A stretch of 12,332 nt of DNA from WS-7 sp036505295 (GCA_036505295.1 DASXTQ010000037.1:1-12332); one strand, 5' to 3'; shown: positions 1 to 7,528, counted from the first letter of the stretch. Translations and numbers: made by a program. The notes: generated by a model not told the origin, from the sequence alone.

Positions 1-642
1 GTAGGGCGTCCCATCGGTGATCCGCCACGTGAAGCAGAAGTTGCACTTGTACCAGCAGCCCCACGTGGTCTTGACGGTCGCGACGGGGCGGTGGAACAGG
101 TAGTAGTAGTGGTGGCGGAGATGCGCGACCAGGTCGCGACGCGGGAAGGGTAGGTCGTCCGGGCGTGGCATGTAGCGGCGCTCCGGAGTCCGGATGACGC
201 CCTCCCCGTCCGGGATGGCAAGCCCTGGGATCACGCCGAGCGGGTGCCGCGACGCGATCGCGTTGAGGATCTCGGGCATGATGCTCGTGCCGTCGCCCAG
301 GACGACGCAATCCACCGCGAGGTCGGCGAAATCTTCCGGCGCCTTGGAGGCGTGGACGCCTCCCACGATCGTCGTGCAGCCTGGGTTCAGCCGCTTGGCG
401 GCGCGACAGATCTTGATGACCTCGTTCACGCCGGTGACGTAGGAGCTGGTTCCGACCACGTCGGGCCGGAACTCTCGGAGCCGTCGTTCGTAACCGCGCT
501 CCACAATCAGATCCAGGATCTCAACCTCGTGTCCGCCGCATCCCGCCGCGACGTACTCCAGCTCGAGCGGCTCGCAGATCATCACGTGCTTGAGCCCCAT
601 AGTGTGGTGGGGCACCGGAGGCCGCACCAATAGGATTCGCAT
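1..642 (-). CDS. B12-binding-domain radical SAM enzyme, N-terminal 214 residues (cut by left edge)
   Basis: The reading frame starts with ATG at 642, stays open to the window edge and gives 214 residues, so the C-terminal part lies outside. Residues 1-130 look like the cobalamin-binding Rossmann domain of B12-dependent radical SAM enzymes: MRILLVRPP at the start, VVGTSSYV near 62-69, then IVGGVHAS and VVLGDG at about 92-118. Residues 187-204 begin the radical SAM barrel, with the cluster motif C196-x3-C200-x2-C203 (CWYKCNFC). The family reductively cleaves S-adenosylmethionine at a 4Fe-4S cluster, and B12-type members often methylate unactivated carbon or rearrange rings, as in hopanoid and bacteriochlorophyll synthesis. 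The substrate cannot be read from sequence. A strong Shine-Dalgarno (AAAGGAG) sits just upstream of the ATG. The gene lies 16 nt downstream of a second radical SAM gene on the same strand, so the two are probably one operon. The family is clear; the reaction is unknown. Confidence 0.9.
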   Translation of the reverse strand, partial: MRILLVRPPVPHHTMGLKHVMICEPLELEYVAAGCGGHEVEILDLIVERGYERRLREFRPDVVGTSSYVTGVNEVIKICRAAKRLNPGCTTIVGGVHASKAPEDFADLAVDCVVLGDGTSIMPEILNAIASRHPLGVIPGLAIPDGEGVIRTPERRYMPRPDDLPFPRRDLVAHLRHHYYYLFHRPVATVKTTWGCWYKCNFCFTWRITDGTPY

Positions 643-658
643 ACCGCTCCTTTCCCGG

Positions 659-2002
659 CTACACGATGCCGGGCGTGATCCGATGGTGGATGTGATTCCT
701 GTAATGCAGGTTCGTGCCGGCGACGAACATCCGAACGCTTGGGGCGAGAGAGGCATGGTTTCTGCCGAGACGCCTCAGAATCCCGCGCCATGAGAAGAGC
801 CGCTCGTACAGGCGCCAGTAGCCCTTCTGCAGCTCGTCGGGCGCGATGCGCCGGGGCTGGAACACGACTCGTCCGCCGGAATAGCGGCTGAAGTCCTGGT
901 CCACCATCCTTCCCTCCGCAACCATTTGCCTGTAGAGCGGGGTGCCTGGCACCGGAGTCAAGATGTGCACGCGCGGCACCGAAATCTCGTTCTCCAGAAG
1001 GAAGTCGAGTGTGCGCTTGAAGACGGTCTTGTCGTCTCCGTCCAGCCCGATGATCATCTCCGTCGAGACGTCGATGCCATGGCGGCGGATGGTTCGGATT
1101 GCCTCTCGATAGCGTTCCGGGCGGTTCCACTCCTTGTCCACGGTGCCGAGACTTTCCGGATTGGTGGACTCGATCCCGAAAGAGAGGAGGCGGCAGCCGC
1201 TTCGGTACGCGAGCCGGAGCATCTCGGGGCGGTCGGCGATATGGAGGCTGCACTGGCTGATCCAAAGGATTCGCTCGGGGATGAGCGCTTCCCACAGGCC
1301 GGAGCAGTAGTGCCAATCGACGCCGATATTGTCGTCGATGAAGGCGATGTATCGGGTGCCGTGACGCTTGGCCTCGCGCACATCCCGCACGACCTGGTCG
1401 ACGGGGCGCTTGCGGTAGCCCCCTTTGAAGAACGCCGTGATGGAGCAGAAGCTGCAGGTAAAGGGGCAGCCGCGCGTTGCCTGGACGGGCCGCCACCATC
1501 CGAGCTTGGATGCGTCCATCAAGTCGTAGCGCGGAATCGGGAGGGAGTCGATCGCCGGCGGATGCTCCGAACGGTAGGTTCGCTCCAACCGATTCGCTTG
1601 CGCGTCGGCGATGACGCGCGGCCACAGCTCCTCGGCTTCACCGAGGACAAGCGCGTCGGCATGGGCAAGCGACCACTCGGGATCCGCCAAGCTCGCCGCG
1701 ATTCCCCCCAGGACGACCTTGACGCCGCGGCGGCGGAACTCGTCGGCGATCTGCCAGGCTCGCACGATCCCCGACCCCATACCGGTCAGCCCGACGAGAT
1801 CCCACGGCTCATCGAACGGAATGTCGTCGACGGTTTCCGAGACGAGTCGGAGCCGCACGTGGCTTGGCGTCACCGCGGCGAGCATGGGAAGCGTGAGGCC
1901 GGGAAGATGGAGGCGGCGCTGCTTGATGGGCCGCCCGGCCGCATCGAGAGCGGTCGGGCCGATAAGAAGGATGTTGGCGCTCGTCGAGGCGCCGTGTGAC
2001 AT
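659..2002 (-). CDS. B12-binding-domain radical SAM protein, 447 residues
   Basis: This is a complete radical SAM enzyme. An N-terminal cobalamin-binding-like domain (about residues 10-140) shows NILLIGPTA, DLVGLTGMGSG and VVLGGIAAS followed by ALVLGEAEE. The radical SAM core follows, with C179-x3-C183-x2-C186 (CPFTCSFC), the strand YIAFIDDNIGVD and, further on, FGIESTNPESL and STEMIIGLDGDD, all typical of the B12-binding radical SAM superfamily. A frame open back to 2569 exists, but its upstream part only shadows the acyltransferase gene on the other strand. The ATG at 2002 is preferred because it directly precedes the conserved N-terminus and has GGAG 9 nt upstream. It is probably co-transcribed with the radical SAM gene ending at the left edge. 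The substrate is unknown; lipid modification is a guess from the neighbouring divergent lipid genes. Confidence 0.9.
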   Translation of the reverse strand: MSHGASTSANILLIGPTALDAAGRPIKQRRLHLPGLTLPMLAAVTPSHVRLRLVSETVDDIPFDEPWDLVGLTGMGSGIVRAWQIADEFRRRGVKVVLGGIAASLADPEWSLAHADALVLGEAEELWPRVIADAQANRLERTYRSEHPPAIDSLPIPRYDLMDASKLGWWRPVQATRGCPFTCSFCSITAFFKGGYRKRPVDQVVRDVREAKRHGTRYIAFIDDNIGVDWHYCSGLWEALIPERILWISQCSLHIADRPEMLRLAYRSGCRLLSFGIESTNPESLGTVDKEWNRPERYREAIRTIRRHGIDVSTEMIIGLDGDDKTVFKRTLDFLLENEISVPRVHILTPVPGTPLYRQMVAEGRMVDQDFSRYSGGRVVFQPRRIAPDELQKGYWRLYERLFSWRGILRRLGRNHASLAPSVRMFVAGTNLHYRNHIHHRITPGIV

Positions 2003-2170
2003 AGAGAGGCACTCCGGTTTACGAAGGCGGGCTCGGTCCAACGTCAAAAGCTCAGACGCATGCGGGGGATCACGCGTCCCCGCGGACGATCGGACGCTCG
2101 CACAGGCGGGGCCGCTGTTGCAAGCGGGATCGGTATTGACCCCATCCGGGTCGGGACCTAGGGTCGCACC
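2003..2170. promoter_or_regulatory. Divergent intergenic region between radical SAM genes and the lipid operon
   Basis: These 168 nt separate the 5' ends of two oppositely transcribed units, so promoters for both must lie here or overlap the gene starts. I see an interrupted inverted repeat GGGGA-TCACGCG-TCCCC around 2068-2084 and, on the minus strand, a TTGACG that could be a -35 element, but no convincing -10 partner. I see no cobalamin riboswitch signature, although the downstream enzymes should need cobalamin. The precise promoters cannot be assigned. Confidence 0.4.
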
Positions 2171-3298
2171 ATGAGCCGTGGCGCGGTCGCGATCGAGCCG
2201 GTGGAGGCCAGGCGGTCGTGCGCCGAGTTCGACGCCTTGCCGTATCGTCTCTATCGCGATGATCCTTCTTGGGTTGCGCCGCTCCGTTCTCGGGAGAGCG
2301 AGCGATGGGATCCTCGCCGGAATCCAGCCCTGCGCGCGCGGCGCGTGGGGCGATTTCTCGCCAGGCGCGACGGCCGCCCGGTGGGCCGGATCGCGGCCGT
2401 CGTGGATCGCGGCTTCTCGGATCGATGGGAACCCGCGTCCGGCTTCTTCGGGTTCTTCGAATGCGAGCGGGATCCCGAAGCGGCGGTGGCCCTTTTGAAC
2501 GCCGCGGAGCGCTTCCTTCAACAGGAAGGAGTCCGGCTCGTGCTGGGGCCGATCAACATCTCCTTCCACAACGAGGTCGGGCTTCTGGTCGAGGGCTTCG
2601 ATTCAAGCCCCATGCTCCTCTCGCCCTACAACCCGCCGTACTACGAGGGGCTCCTTCATGATGGCAAGTACGCCGCGCGCACGGACTATCACGCGTATCT
2701 CTGGACTCCCGCGAGCCGGCACACCGAGGCCGTGGAGCGTATCCTGCAGCGCGCCCAGCGCGGCACGGAGATCCGACTGCGCTACGTTGATCGCAAGCGT
2801 TGGGAGGAGGAGTGCCGAACGCTCCACGCGCTTTACAACGGTTCATTCGCCGACGTGTGGGGCTTCGTGCCGATGAGCTGGGAAGAGTTCCAAAGCGAGG
2901 CGGAGAGCTTCCGGGATTTCTTGCGCCCGGAGCTGATCATTCTCGCCGAGGAAGGCAGCGATGCGGTCGGCTTCTCGGTCACGCTGCCCGACGTGAACGC
3001 GGCGCTGGCCGGCCTCCAAGGACGCCTGCTCCCCTTCGGATGGCTTCGTCTTCTGACACGCATTCCACGGATTCGCACCGCGCGTCATATCCTGCTCGGC
3101 GTCCGTCCGGACCACGTCGCGAGGGGCGTGGCCGCTCGACTCGCCCACGCCACGGTCGAATCGGCGCGAGCCGGCAATCTGGCGCGGGCGGAGCTGTCGC
3201 TGGTTCACTCCGCCAATCGGCCGATTCTTCACATCATCGAGGCGTTCGGCTGCGCCCCCATCAAGACCTACCGACTCTACGAAAAGACGATCGCGTGA
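2171..3298 (+). CDS. GNAT-fold N-acyltransferase, YghO / bacterial ceramide synthase-like
   Basis: This 375-residue protein belongs to a family usually labelled 'N-acetyltransferase' or YghO-like. The diagnostic block at about 93-158 contains FGFFECE, then GPINISFHNEVGLLVEGF and SPYNPPYY, a conserved GP-N-S-E-GLLV-GF...YNPPYY signature. A C-terminal GNAT-like half ends in LVHSANRPILHIIEAFGCAPIKTYRLYEK. From family knowledge, a protein of this type in Caulobacter is the acyl-CoA-dependent ceramide synthase, which acylates a long-chain base. Whether this copy does so is inference. The ATG at 2171 has only a weak ribosome-binding site, and in-frame alternatives are not better. The stop overlaps the next gene's start by 4 nt (GTGA), suggesting translational coupling with the dehydrogenase and lipid kinase downstream. 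No serine palmitoyltransferase is in view, so the sphingolipid assignment is tentative; other amine acceptors are possible. Confidence 0.8.
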   Translation: MSRGAVAIEPVEARRSCAEFDALPYRLYRDDPSWVAPLRSRESERWDPRRNPALRARRVGRFLARRDGRPVGRIAAVVDRGFSDRWEPASGFFGFFECERDPEAAVALLNAAERFLQQEGVRLVLGPINISFHNEVGLLVEGFDSSPMLLSPYNPPYYEGLLHDGKYAARTDYHAYLWTPASRHTEAVERILQRAQRGTEIRLRYVDRKRWEEECRTLHALYNGSFADVWGFVPMSWEEFQSEAESFRDFLRPELIILAEEGSDAVGFSVTLPDVNAALAGLQGRLLPFGWLRLLTRIPRIRTARHILLGVRPDHVARGVAARLAHATVESARAGNLARAELSLVHSANRPILHIIEAFGCAPIKTYRLYEKTIA

Positions 3299-4572
3299 AA
3301 CCTGACGGCCACGTCGAGGCGCTCCTTTTCCGCCATGAGGTCGGCCGGTATCTCGTCTCGCGGTTTCTCTTCCAGTATGCGCCCGCGCTCTGGTCCACGC
3401 GCGTGGCGCCGCTCGATCGGGTCGTGCTGCCGCGTCCATCCAGCGGCGCTCCTGGATGGGTTCGCCTTCGAGTCCGTCTGTCCGGCATTTGCGGGACGGA
3501 CCTGAGCATGGTGACCGGGCGCGACTCCCTCTACCTCGAGCCGGAGGCGACGTACCCGTTCGTGCCTGGCCACGAGATCGTGGGTGAGGTCACCGAAGAC
3601 TCCGATGTGCCGCCGAACGCGCGAGACGTGCGGCCCGGCTCGCGGGTCGCGGTGTGGCCCGTGATCGGATGCGTCGCGCGGGGATACTCGCTTCCGTGCG
3701 AGCCCTGCGCCGGTGGATGGGACGGCCTTTGCGAGCGGCGGGCCGCCGCGCCCTGGCCCGGTTCTGCGCTGGCCCTCGGGTTCAGCCGCGAGACGGGAGG
3801 CGGGTGGTCGGACGCGTGTCTCGCCCACGTGTCCCAGCTCTGGCCTCTTCCCGGGTCCGTCGAGGACGGGGACGCGCTGCTGCTCGATCCTTCGGCGACG
3901 GCCCTCGGTGCGCTCCTCCGCGGGGACGGACCGGCCCCGGAGCGAACGCTCGTGATCGGAGGGGGTACCATCGGACTCCTCTGCGCCTACCTCGCGCGCC
4001 GCTTGTCGCTTCCGGGCCGCACGGAACTGCTGGTACGCCACGAATCGCAGCGACGGTGGGCCGAGGCGCATGGGCTCCAAGCGGAGGTCGTCCGCGGCGA
4101 GCGCGCGTTCGGGGTTTGGGCTTCTGGACGGACGATGCGCGTGACGCGCGTCACCGGATACGGAAACGTGGTCCACGGAACGTTCGACCGCGTGATCGAT
4201 GCGGCCGGGACGCGCTCCTCGCTGCGGTGGGCGATGTCGGCCGTTCGCGCCGGCGGCGAGCTGGTGTTGACCACCGCGCCCCATGCGCTGGGCTCCGTCG
4301 ACCCCACGCCGCTCTGGTATCGGGAGCTCCGGTGTCGCGGAGTGAACGGGTATGGCCCGGTCCGGTGGCAGGGTGCGTCTACTCATCCCTACTCCGTGCT
4401 CCTGCCTCGGCTCACAGACGGATCACTCCGGCTGCGCGACCTCCACACGCACACGTTCCCTCTGCGTGATTACGGCGCGGCGATCGCGACCGCGCTTCGA
4501 AAGGAAAGCGGCGCCATCAAGGTGGCGTTCGCTCCGACGCCAGCCGCGCGTGCGAACCCCGGCCCAGCGTGA
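3295..4572 (+). CDS. Zinc-dependent medium-chain dehydrogenase (threonine/alcohol dehydrogenase type)
   Basis: This is a 425-residue medium-chain dehydrogenase/reductase. The catalytic zinc region is visible as C66 in SGICGTDL and H93-E94 in PGHEIVGEV. Four cysteines (126, 135, 138, 146) stand where the structural zinc lobe belongs, although the first gap is longer than the usual CxxCxxC pattern. The Rossmann nucleotide site is VIGGGTIG (220-227), followed by a substrate-domain C-terminus. The start is taken as GTG 3295, which overlaps the stop of the acyltransferase gene in GTGA; a longer frame upstream only shadows that gene. It carries an unusual N-terminal extension of about 50 residues before the GroES-like fold. 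By context it would oxidise or reduce an alcohol/ketone on the lipid handled by its neighbours, but the substrate and the choice of NAD or NADP cannot be read. The third catalytic ligand position (around DPSATALGA) is not the usual glutamate-rich motif. Confidence 0.85.
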   Translation: MKPDGHVEALLFRHEVGRYLVSRFLFQYAPALWSTRVAPLDRVVLPRPSSGAPGWVRLRVRLSGICGTDLSMVTGRDSLYLEPEATYPFVPGHEIVGEVTEDSDVPPNARDVRPGSRVAVWPVIGCVARGYSLPCEPCAGGWDGLCERRAAAPWPGSALALGFSRETGGGWSDACLAHVSQLWPLPGSVEDGDALLLDPSATALGALLRGDGPAPERTLVIGGGTIGLLCAYLARRLSLPGRTELLVRHESQRRWAEAHGLQAEVVRGERAFGVWASGRTMRVTRVTGYGNVVHGTFDRVIDAAGTRSSLRWAMSAVRAGGELVLTTAPHALGSVDPTPLWYRELRCRGVNGYGPVRWQGASTHPYSVLLPRLTDGSLRLRDLHTHTFPLRDYGAAIATALRKESGAIKVAFAPTPAARANPGPA

Positions 4573-5483
4573 TCGCACCGGATGACGTGAGCGCAGAGCG
4601 GCGGTTCGCATTCTTCGTCCACCCTGCATCCGGGAACGGCCGCGCCGCAAGGCGCCTCAAGCGCGCCCTCGACTGCGTCTCGCGGTCGAAGGAAAAGACC
4701 CGCCCGCTGGCCCAGCGTTCGAGGGTGGTCGAGACGCGCTCGCTCTCCGAGACTCGTGCGGGAATCCGCTCGCTCGGCCACGATGAGATCCCCGTCGCTG
4801 CGGGAGGGGATGGCGCCCTCCAGTACCTGGTCCGGGCGCTCCGGTGCGAAGGATTGGGTTCGCGCCTGGTGGCGGTGCTACCCCTCGGTACGGGGAACGC
4901 CTTCGCGCATTCAATCGGGCTCGCCACGCCGGAAGAGGCAACCCTGGCCTTGGATGCGGGGCAGGCGCGGGCCCTCGATCTCATGGTGACGACGAATCCG
5001 GAGACACCGGTCGTTGTGGCATCGCTCAGCGTCGGGTTCGAAGCGGAATTCATACGATCCTGGAACCGCGCGCGGCTGAACGGGAGCTTGCCCGGAGGGC
5101 TCGTGGCCCTAGCCCGCGCCGCTACGACCCGAACCGCGGCACCTCAGCTATGGCTCGACGGAGCGCCCTCACCCTTGACGGGATCTCCCGTCTGGAGCGC
5201 CGGCCTCTACAACATCTCCCGTTACGCTTTCGGGAAGTTGGCGATACCCGAGTGCAATCCGAGTGATGGGGCGGCCGAGGCGATCGTGTACCGCACTGCC
5301 TGGTCGTACGTGCGGGCCCTCGCGACCGGGAACGGCTCGATATCACGCGGGGTCGAGCGACGCCGCTGGCGTATGGCATCGGTTGAAACGTCGGGCCCAA
5401 TTCAGGCCGACGGGGAGACCCTTCCCGGTCGTGAGGTCGCCGTCCGCGTGGAGCCGGGTGGGCTGCGAGTCATCGCCATGTAG
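4569..5483 (+). CDS. LCB5/YegS/diacylglycerol-kinase family lipid kinase
   Basis: This 304-residue protein has the catalytic-domain motifs of the diacylglycerol/sphingosine/ceramide kinase family: the nucleotide-binding loop AAGGDGALQYL (77-87), the PLGTGNAFAHSIG motif (105-117), an NPSDG turn (230-234) and the C-terminal QADGE (279-283) that forms part of the beta-sandwich lobe. These enzymes transfer the gamma-phosphate of ATP to a lipid hydroxyl at the inner membrane face. The start is GTG 4569, overlapping the dehydrogenase stop in a second GTGA junction. Length matches YegS/DgkB-type proteins (about 300 residues). Candidate substrates are diacylglycerol, an undecaprenyl-like lipid, a long-chain base or a ceramide. 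The linked YghO-like acyltransferase makes a ceramide-type substrate attractive but unproven. It is the last gene of the operon, with 35 nt to the convergent lipoprotein gene. Confidence 0.88.
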   Translation: MIAPDDVSAERRFAFFVHPASGNGRAARRLKRALDCVSRSKEKTRPLAQRSRVVETRSLSETRAGIRSLGHDEIPVAAGGDGALQYLVRALRCEGLGSRLVAVLPLGTGNAFAHSIGLATPEEATLALDAGQARALDLMVTTNPETPVVVASLSVGFEAEFIRSWNRARLNGSLPGGLVALARAATTRTAAPQLWLDGAPSPLTGSPVWSAGLYNISRYAFGKLAIPECNPSDGAAEAIVYRTAWSYVRALATGNGSISRGVERRRWRMASVETSGPIQADGETLPGREVAVRVEPGGLRVIAM

Positions 5484-5518
5484 CGGGCCGAGCCGCGCAT
5501 TCACGCGCAGCTACGCGA

Positions 5519-6895
5519 TCAGCGTACGTCGCCGGCGGGCTCCCCTACGTCGAGATCCGCGTCGTCGATCGGATCGAGCCGGAGCAGGTCCTCACGCAGC
5601 GGCCCCGAGCCCTGGGTCAGGGCCGTGAACGCCAGGTCGGCGGCGGGAGGCAGATCCTCGAGGAACACGAACGCGGCTCCGGCGACGAACCTCGGGAGAG
5701 CCTGGCGGTCATAGTGCCCGGAGGGACCCGCTTTGCGCCGGGCATCGAGCACCTGAGCCAGCGTGGTCGCGTTGCCGCACACCGATGCCCATCGCTTCTC
5801 TACATCCCGGGCGCGATTCGGATTCGCCACCCGGACCTCATCCGAGACCAGAGAGTAGGAGGCAGGGTCGCCCTCGAGCTGGCTGGACGTCCACACCACG
5901 CGGGCCGACGTAGAGCGGTCGAACTGCCGGTGCGCGAGCGAGGCTCCGCTCCCCGCATCGATCACCTCGTAATCGACATGCACGGTCACGTCGCGCACGC
6001 GCGCCACGACCTCGATCGGCACTTCCATCCAGTGTGTGGATTCCCGTCCGTCCTGCCCCTTCTCGACCACCCGCCGTGCGACCGTGTCATTGAACACGTG
6101 AAGACGCGTTGAGGACTGAACGTTTCCGATCGAACCCCACACGACGCGCTGGGCGCCTCGGACGCGCCCGAGCCGGATCGCATCCCGACGGGAGAGGCCG
6201 TCCAAATCCGACACCCGCATGTCGCGCTCGATCGCGTCGCCGGCCATGATCCGTGTGAATCGGGCAGCAGGAGGAGCAAGGTCCTCGATCAACTCATCCC
6301 GCCATGCACGCGCCACCTGGATACCGAGGGAGGCGTCGCTGGGGGGAGCGCGGAACGGCACGACCGCCACGCGCGACAGCGCCTCCTCGAGAGCACGGTC
6401 CGCGCGCTTCGCCGCGTCCCGATAGCCTGTGACGAAGCGTTCCGCGTCGCTGAACTCGTCGCATGCCCTCTTGGGGCGCTTGGATTGGAACGCCTCGTTT
6501 CCATTTTGATAGTGAACCTTTGCCGCCGCGCGTCGGAGCGTCCGCTCCTCCTCCGGCCATCCGGCACCGACGGCGATAGTCGCATAGCGCGCGGCTTTCG
6601 CGCGGAAATCGGCCAGCTTTAGAACTTCCTCGGCCGCGCCCAGGCTGTCCACTTCCGCGAGTGCATGGATGCGTCGCTGCCAGTCCTCGGCAATCGACGC
6701 GCCGGCCGCGGTCGCGGCCGAGCGAGCCCGCGGATTCCCAGGCTCCTTGTCGAGCGCTCGGGTCGCGAGCTGCCACGCGCGCCACGCGTCGCCGCTTGCG
6801 AGCTTCTTTTCGCTCTTCTCGGATAACTTCGAGGTCCCAGCGCAGCCGACAACGAACGCGATCACCAAGAAAACCGATGAAAGTCTTCGGAACAT
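5519..6895 (-). CDS. Lipoprotein with helical N-terminal region and CsgG/TolB-like domain
   Basis: This is a 458-residue secreted lipoprotein. Residues 1-18 are a short basic signal peptide with hydrophobic core ending in the lipobox VVGC, giving lipidated C18. ATG 6895 is chosen over an earlier in-frame ATG at 6946 because it sits directly before this signal and has a purine-rich AAGGGGGGA ribosome-binding site. Residues 30-170 are alanine/arginine-rich helices with a TPR-like look (ASGDAWRAWQLATRALDKEPGNPRA). From about 176 to 260, RVAVVPF...GIQVARAWRDELIEDL...GAQRVVWGSIGNVQ resembles the repeated core of CsgG- or TolB-N-like outer-membrane lipoproteins, which help assemble or sense envelope complexes. 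The remaining 200 residues are beta-rich (VHVDYEVIDAGSGASLAHRQF) and end in an acidic tail. No exact family is recognised. It converges on the lipid kinase gene with 35 nt between them. Confidence 0.8.
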   Translation of the reverse strand: MFRRLSSVFLVIAFVVGCAGTSKLSEKSEKKLASGDAWRAWQLATRALDKEPGNPRARSAATAAGASIAEDWQRRIHALAEVDSLGAAEEVLKLADFRAKAARYATIAVGAGWPEEERTLRRAAAKVHYQNGNEAFQSKRPKRACDEFSDAERFVTGYRDAAKRADRALEEALSRVAVVPFRAPPSDASLGIQVARAWRDELIEDLAPPAARFTRIMAGDAIERDMRVSDLDGLSRRDAIRLGRVRGAQRVVWGSIGNVQSSTRLHVFNDTVARRVVEKGQDGRESTHWMEVPIEVVARVRDVTVHVDYEVIDAGSGASLAHRQFDRSTSARVVWTSSQLEGDPASYSLVSDEVRVANPNRARDVEKRWASVCGNATTLAQVLDARRKAGPSGHYDRQALPRFVAGAAFVFLEDLPPAADLAFTALTQGSGPLREDLLRLDPIDDADLDVGEPAGDVR

Positions 6896-7005
6896 GATGT
6901 GTCCCCCCTTCGTCCCGTAAGTATCGGCGGGGGGCGAATGGATCATGAGGCCGCGGAGGCAGCTTTGACGAGGAGCGGTGAGACCTTTAACGCAATTTCA
7001 AGTAG

Positions 7006-7341
7006 CAGGTTAGAAGCTTCCGGCGTAAGTCGCCTGAAACGCGACTACACTGCTCTTACCGGAACGGAGTCGAGGAATCGAGAACCCTTCCCCGCCATCT
7101 CGTCGACATAATCGTCGGCAAGACCGCCACGTTCGCCGGCTCCGGCACCATCAACCGTCTGCTCGGCAGTTTCACCGTCACCGTGACGGATGAGGGGGAG
7201 CCTGGCCGAAACGACCGGTTCTCCATTTCCATCTCGGGTGGCCCGACGGAAGAAGGTACCCTCCGCAGCGGCAACATCCACATCCACAAGTGCGGCAAAG
7301 GAGATGGTAACGACAAGGACCGCGATGATGACGATGACTAG
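7006..7341 (+). pseudogene. Remnant of a secreted/extracellular beta-domain protein (C-terminal part only)
   Basis: This plus-strand frame opens after an in-frame TAG at 7003-7005 and closes with TAG at 7339-7341. It has no ATG, GTG or TTG before the conserved part. From about 7108 it reads GKTATFAGSGTINRLLGSFT, then VTVTDEGEPGRNDRFSISIS, GGPTEEG and GTLRSGNIHIHKC, ending in a lysine/aspartate-rich tail. The GSGTINR...FTVTVTDEGEPG.ND.F.I.I...GTL..GNI.IH pattern is familiar from short repeated beta-domains at the C-terminus of surface proteins in several environmental phyla. The upstream half of the domain and the signal peptide are not recognisable in any frame nearby, so this looks like a decayed 3' end. 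A frameshifted live gene is the main alternative. The hairpin at 7431-7461 could be its old terminator. Confidence 0.5.
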
Positions 7342-7430
7342 TAGGGCCCGGCAGGCGACGGGCGCGGATGGCGGCGCCGCATGAGGTAGGGCCGTGGCTA
7401 GTCCTGCCCTGTGCCGGCCTCGCGGTAGAG

Positions 7431-7461
7431 CGTGGCGGACCACGTTCCGTGGTCCGCTACG
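7431..7461. terminator. Strong hairpin between convergent units
   Basis: The arms CGTGGCGGACCACG and CGTGGTCCGCTACG flank a TTC loop. Ten pairs next to the loop are perfect; a G-T wobble and three further pairs extend the stem to 14. There is no T-run on either side, so it is not a classical intrinsic terminator. It sits about 70 nt beyond the stop of the anti-sigma gene (minus strand) and about 90 nt beyond the stop of the remnant (plus strand), a place where a bidirectional transcription stop or RNA-stabilising stem would be expected. Confidence 0.55.
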
Positions 7462-7528
7462 TCTCCCACCCGCGTTCAGTCGAACCGGCCCGGCATTGGT
7501 ATAACCGAGGGGTGTTACTGCAACGACG

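Larger units (their letters stand above)
6896..7528. other. 633-nt gap between lipoprotein and anti-sigma genes
   Basis: This is the longest stretch without an intact gene. From the left it holds the leader of the lipoprotein gene, a relatively AT-rich patch near 6985-7060 containing an AGTCGC-CTGAAAC-GCGACT inverted repeat (7028-7046), the start-less remnant of a secreted-protein domain (7006-7341) and a strong hairpin (7431-7461). Sequence from 7462 to 7528 shows nothing I can assign. Minus-strand frames through 7045-7443 encode apparent hydrophobic stretches, but these are the complement of an acidic aspartate-rich tail and I do not treat them as genes. Confidence 0.5.

Noticed and set aside
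582..1625. Long minus-strand frame within the radical SAM gene
   Set aside because: It is an arginine/proline/histidine-rich shadow in another frame of a gene with clear radical SAM motifs.
2003..2170. Cobalamin riboswitch upstream of the B12 radical SAM genes
   Set aside because: I looked for a B12-box-like element and a long structured leader. The gap is only 168 nt and shows no recognisable box.
2003..2569. N-terminal extension of the second radical SAM protein
   Set aside because: It overlaps the acyltransferase gene antisense, is arginine/proline-rich shadow sequence, and the ATG at 2002 has a proper ribosome-binding site directly before the conserved N-terminus.
2800..3294. N-terminal extension of the dehydrogenase
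   Set aside because: It lies within the acyltransferase gene in another frame and has low-complexity arginine-rich composition. The GTGA overlap at 3295 is the natural start.
3277..4386. 369-residue minus-strand frame antisense to the dehydrogenase
   Set aside because: It is high-GC antisense shadow with arginine-rich low-complexity sequence, while the plus strand shows clear zinc and Rossmann motifs.
7045..7443. Minus-strand frame with an apparent transmembrane helix (VIVIIAVLVV)
   Set aside because: The hydrophobic run is the complement of the GAT/GAC-rich acidic tail of the plus-strand remnant. There is no ribosome-binding site or family similarity.
7480..7528. TATAAC at about 7499-7504 as a -10 promoter element
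   Set aside because: There is no -35 at a fitting distance and it would fire into the 3' end of the anti-sigma gene.
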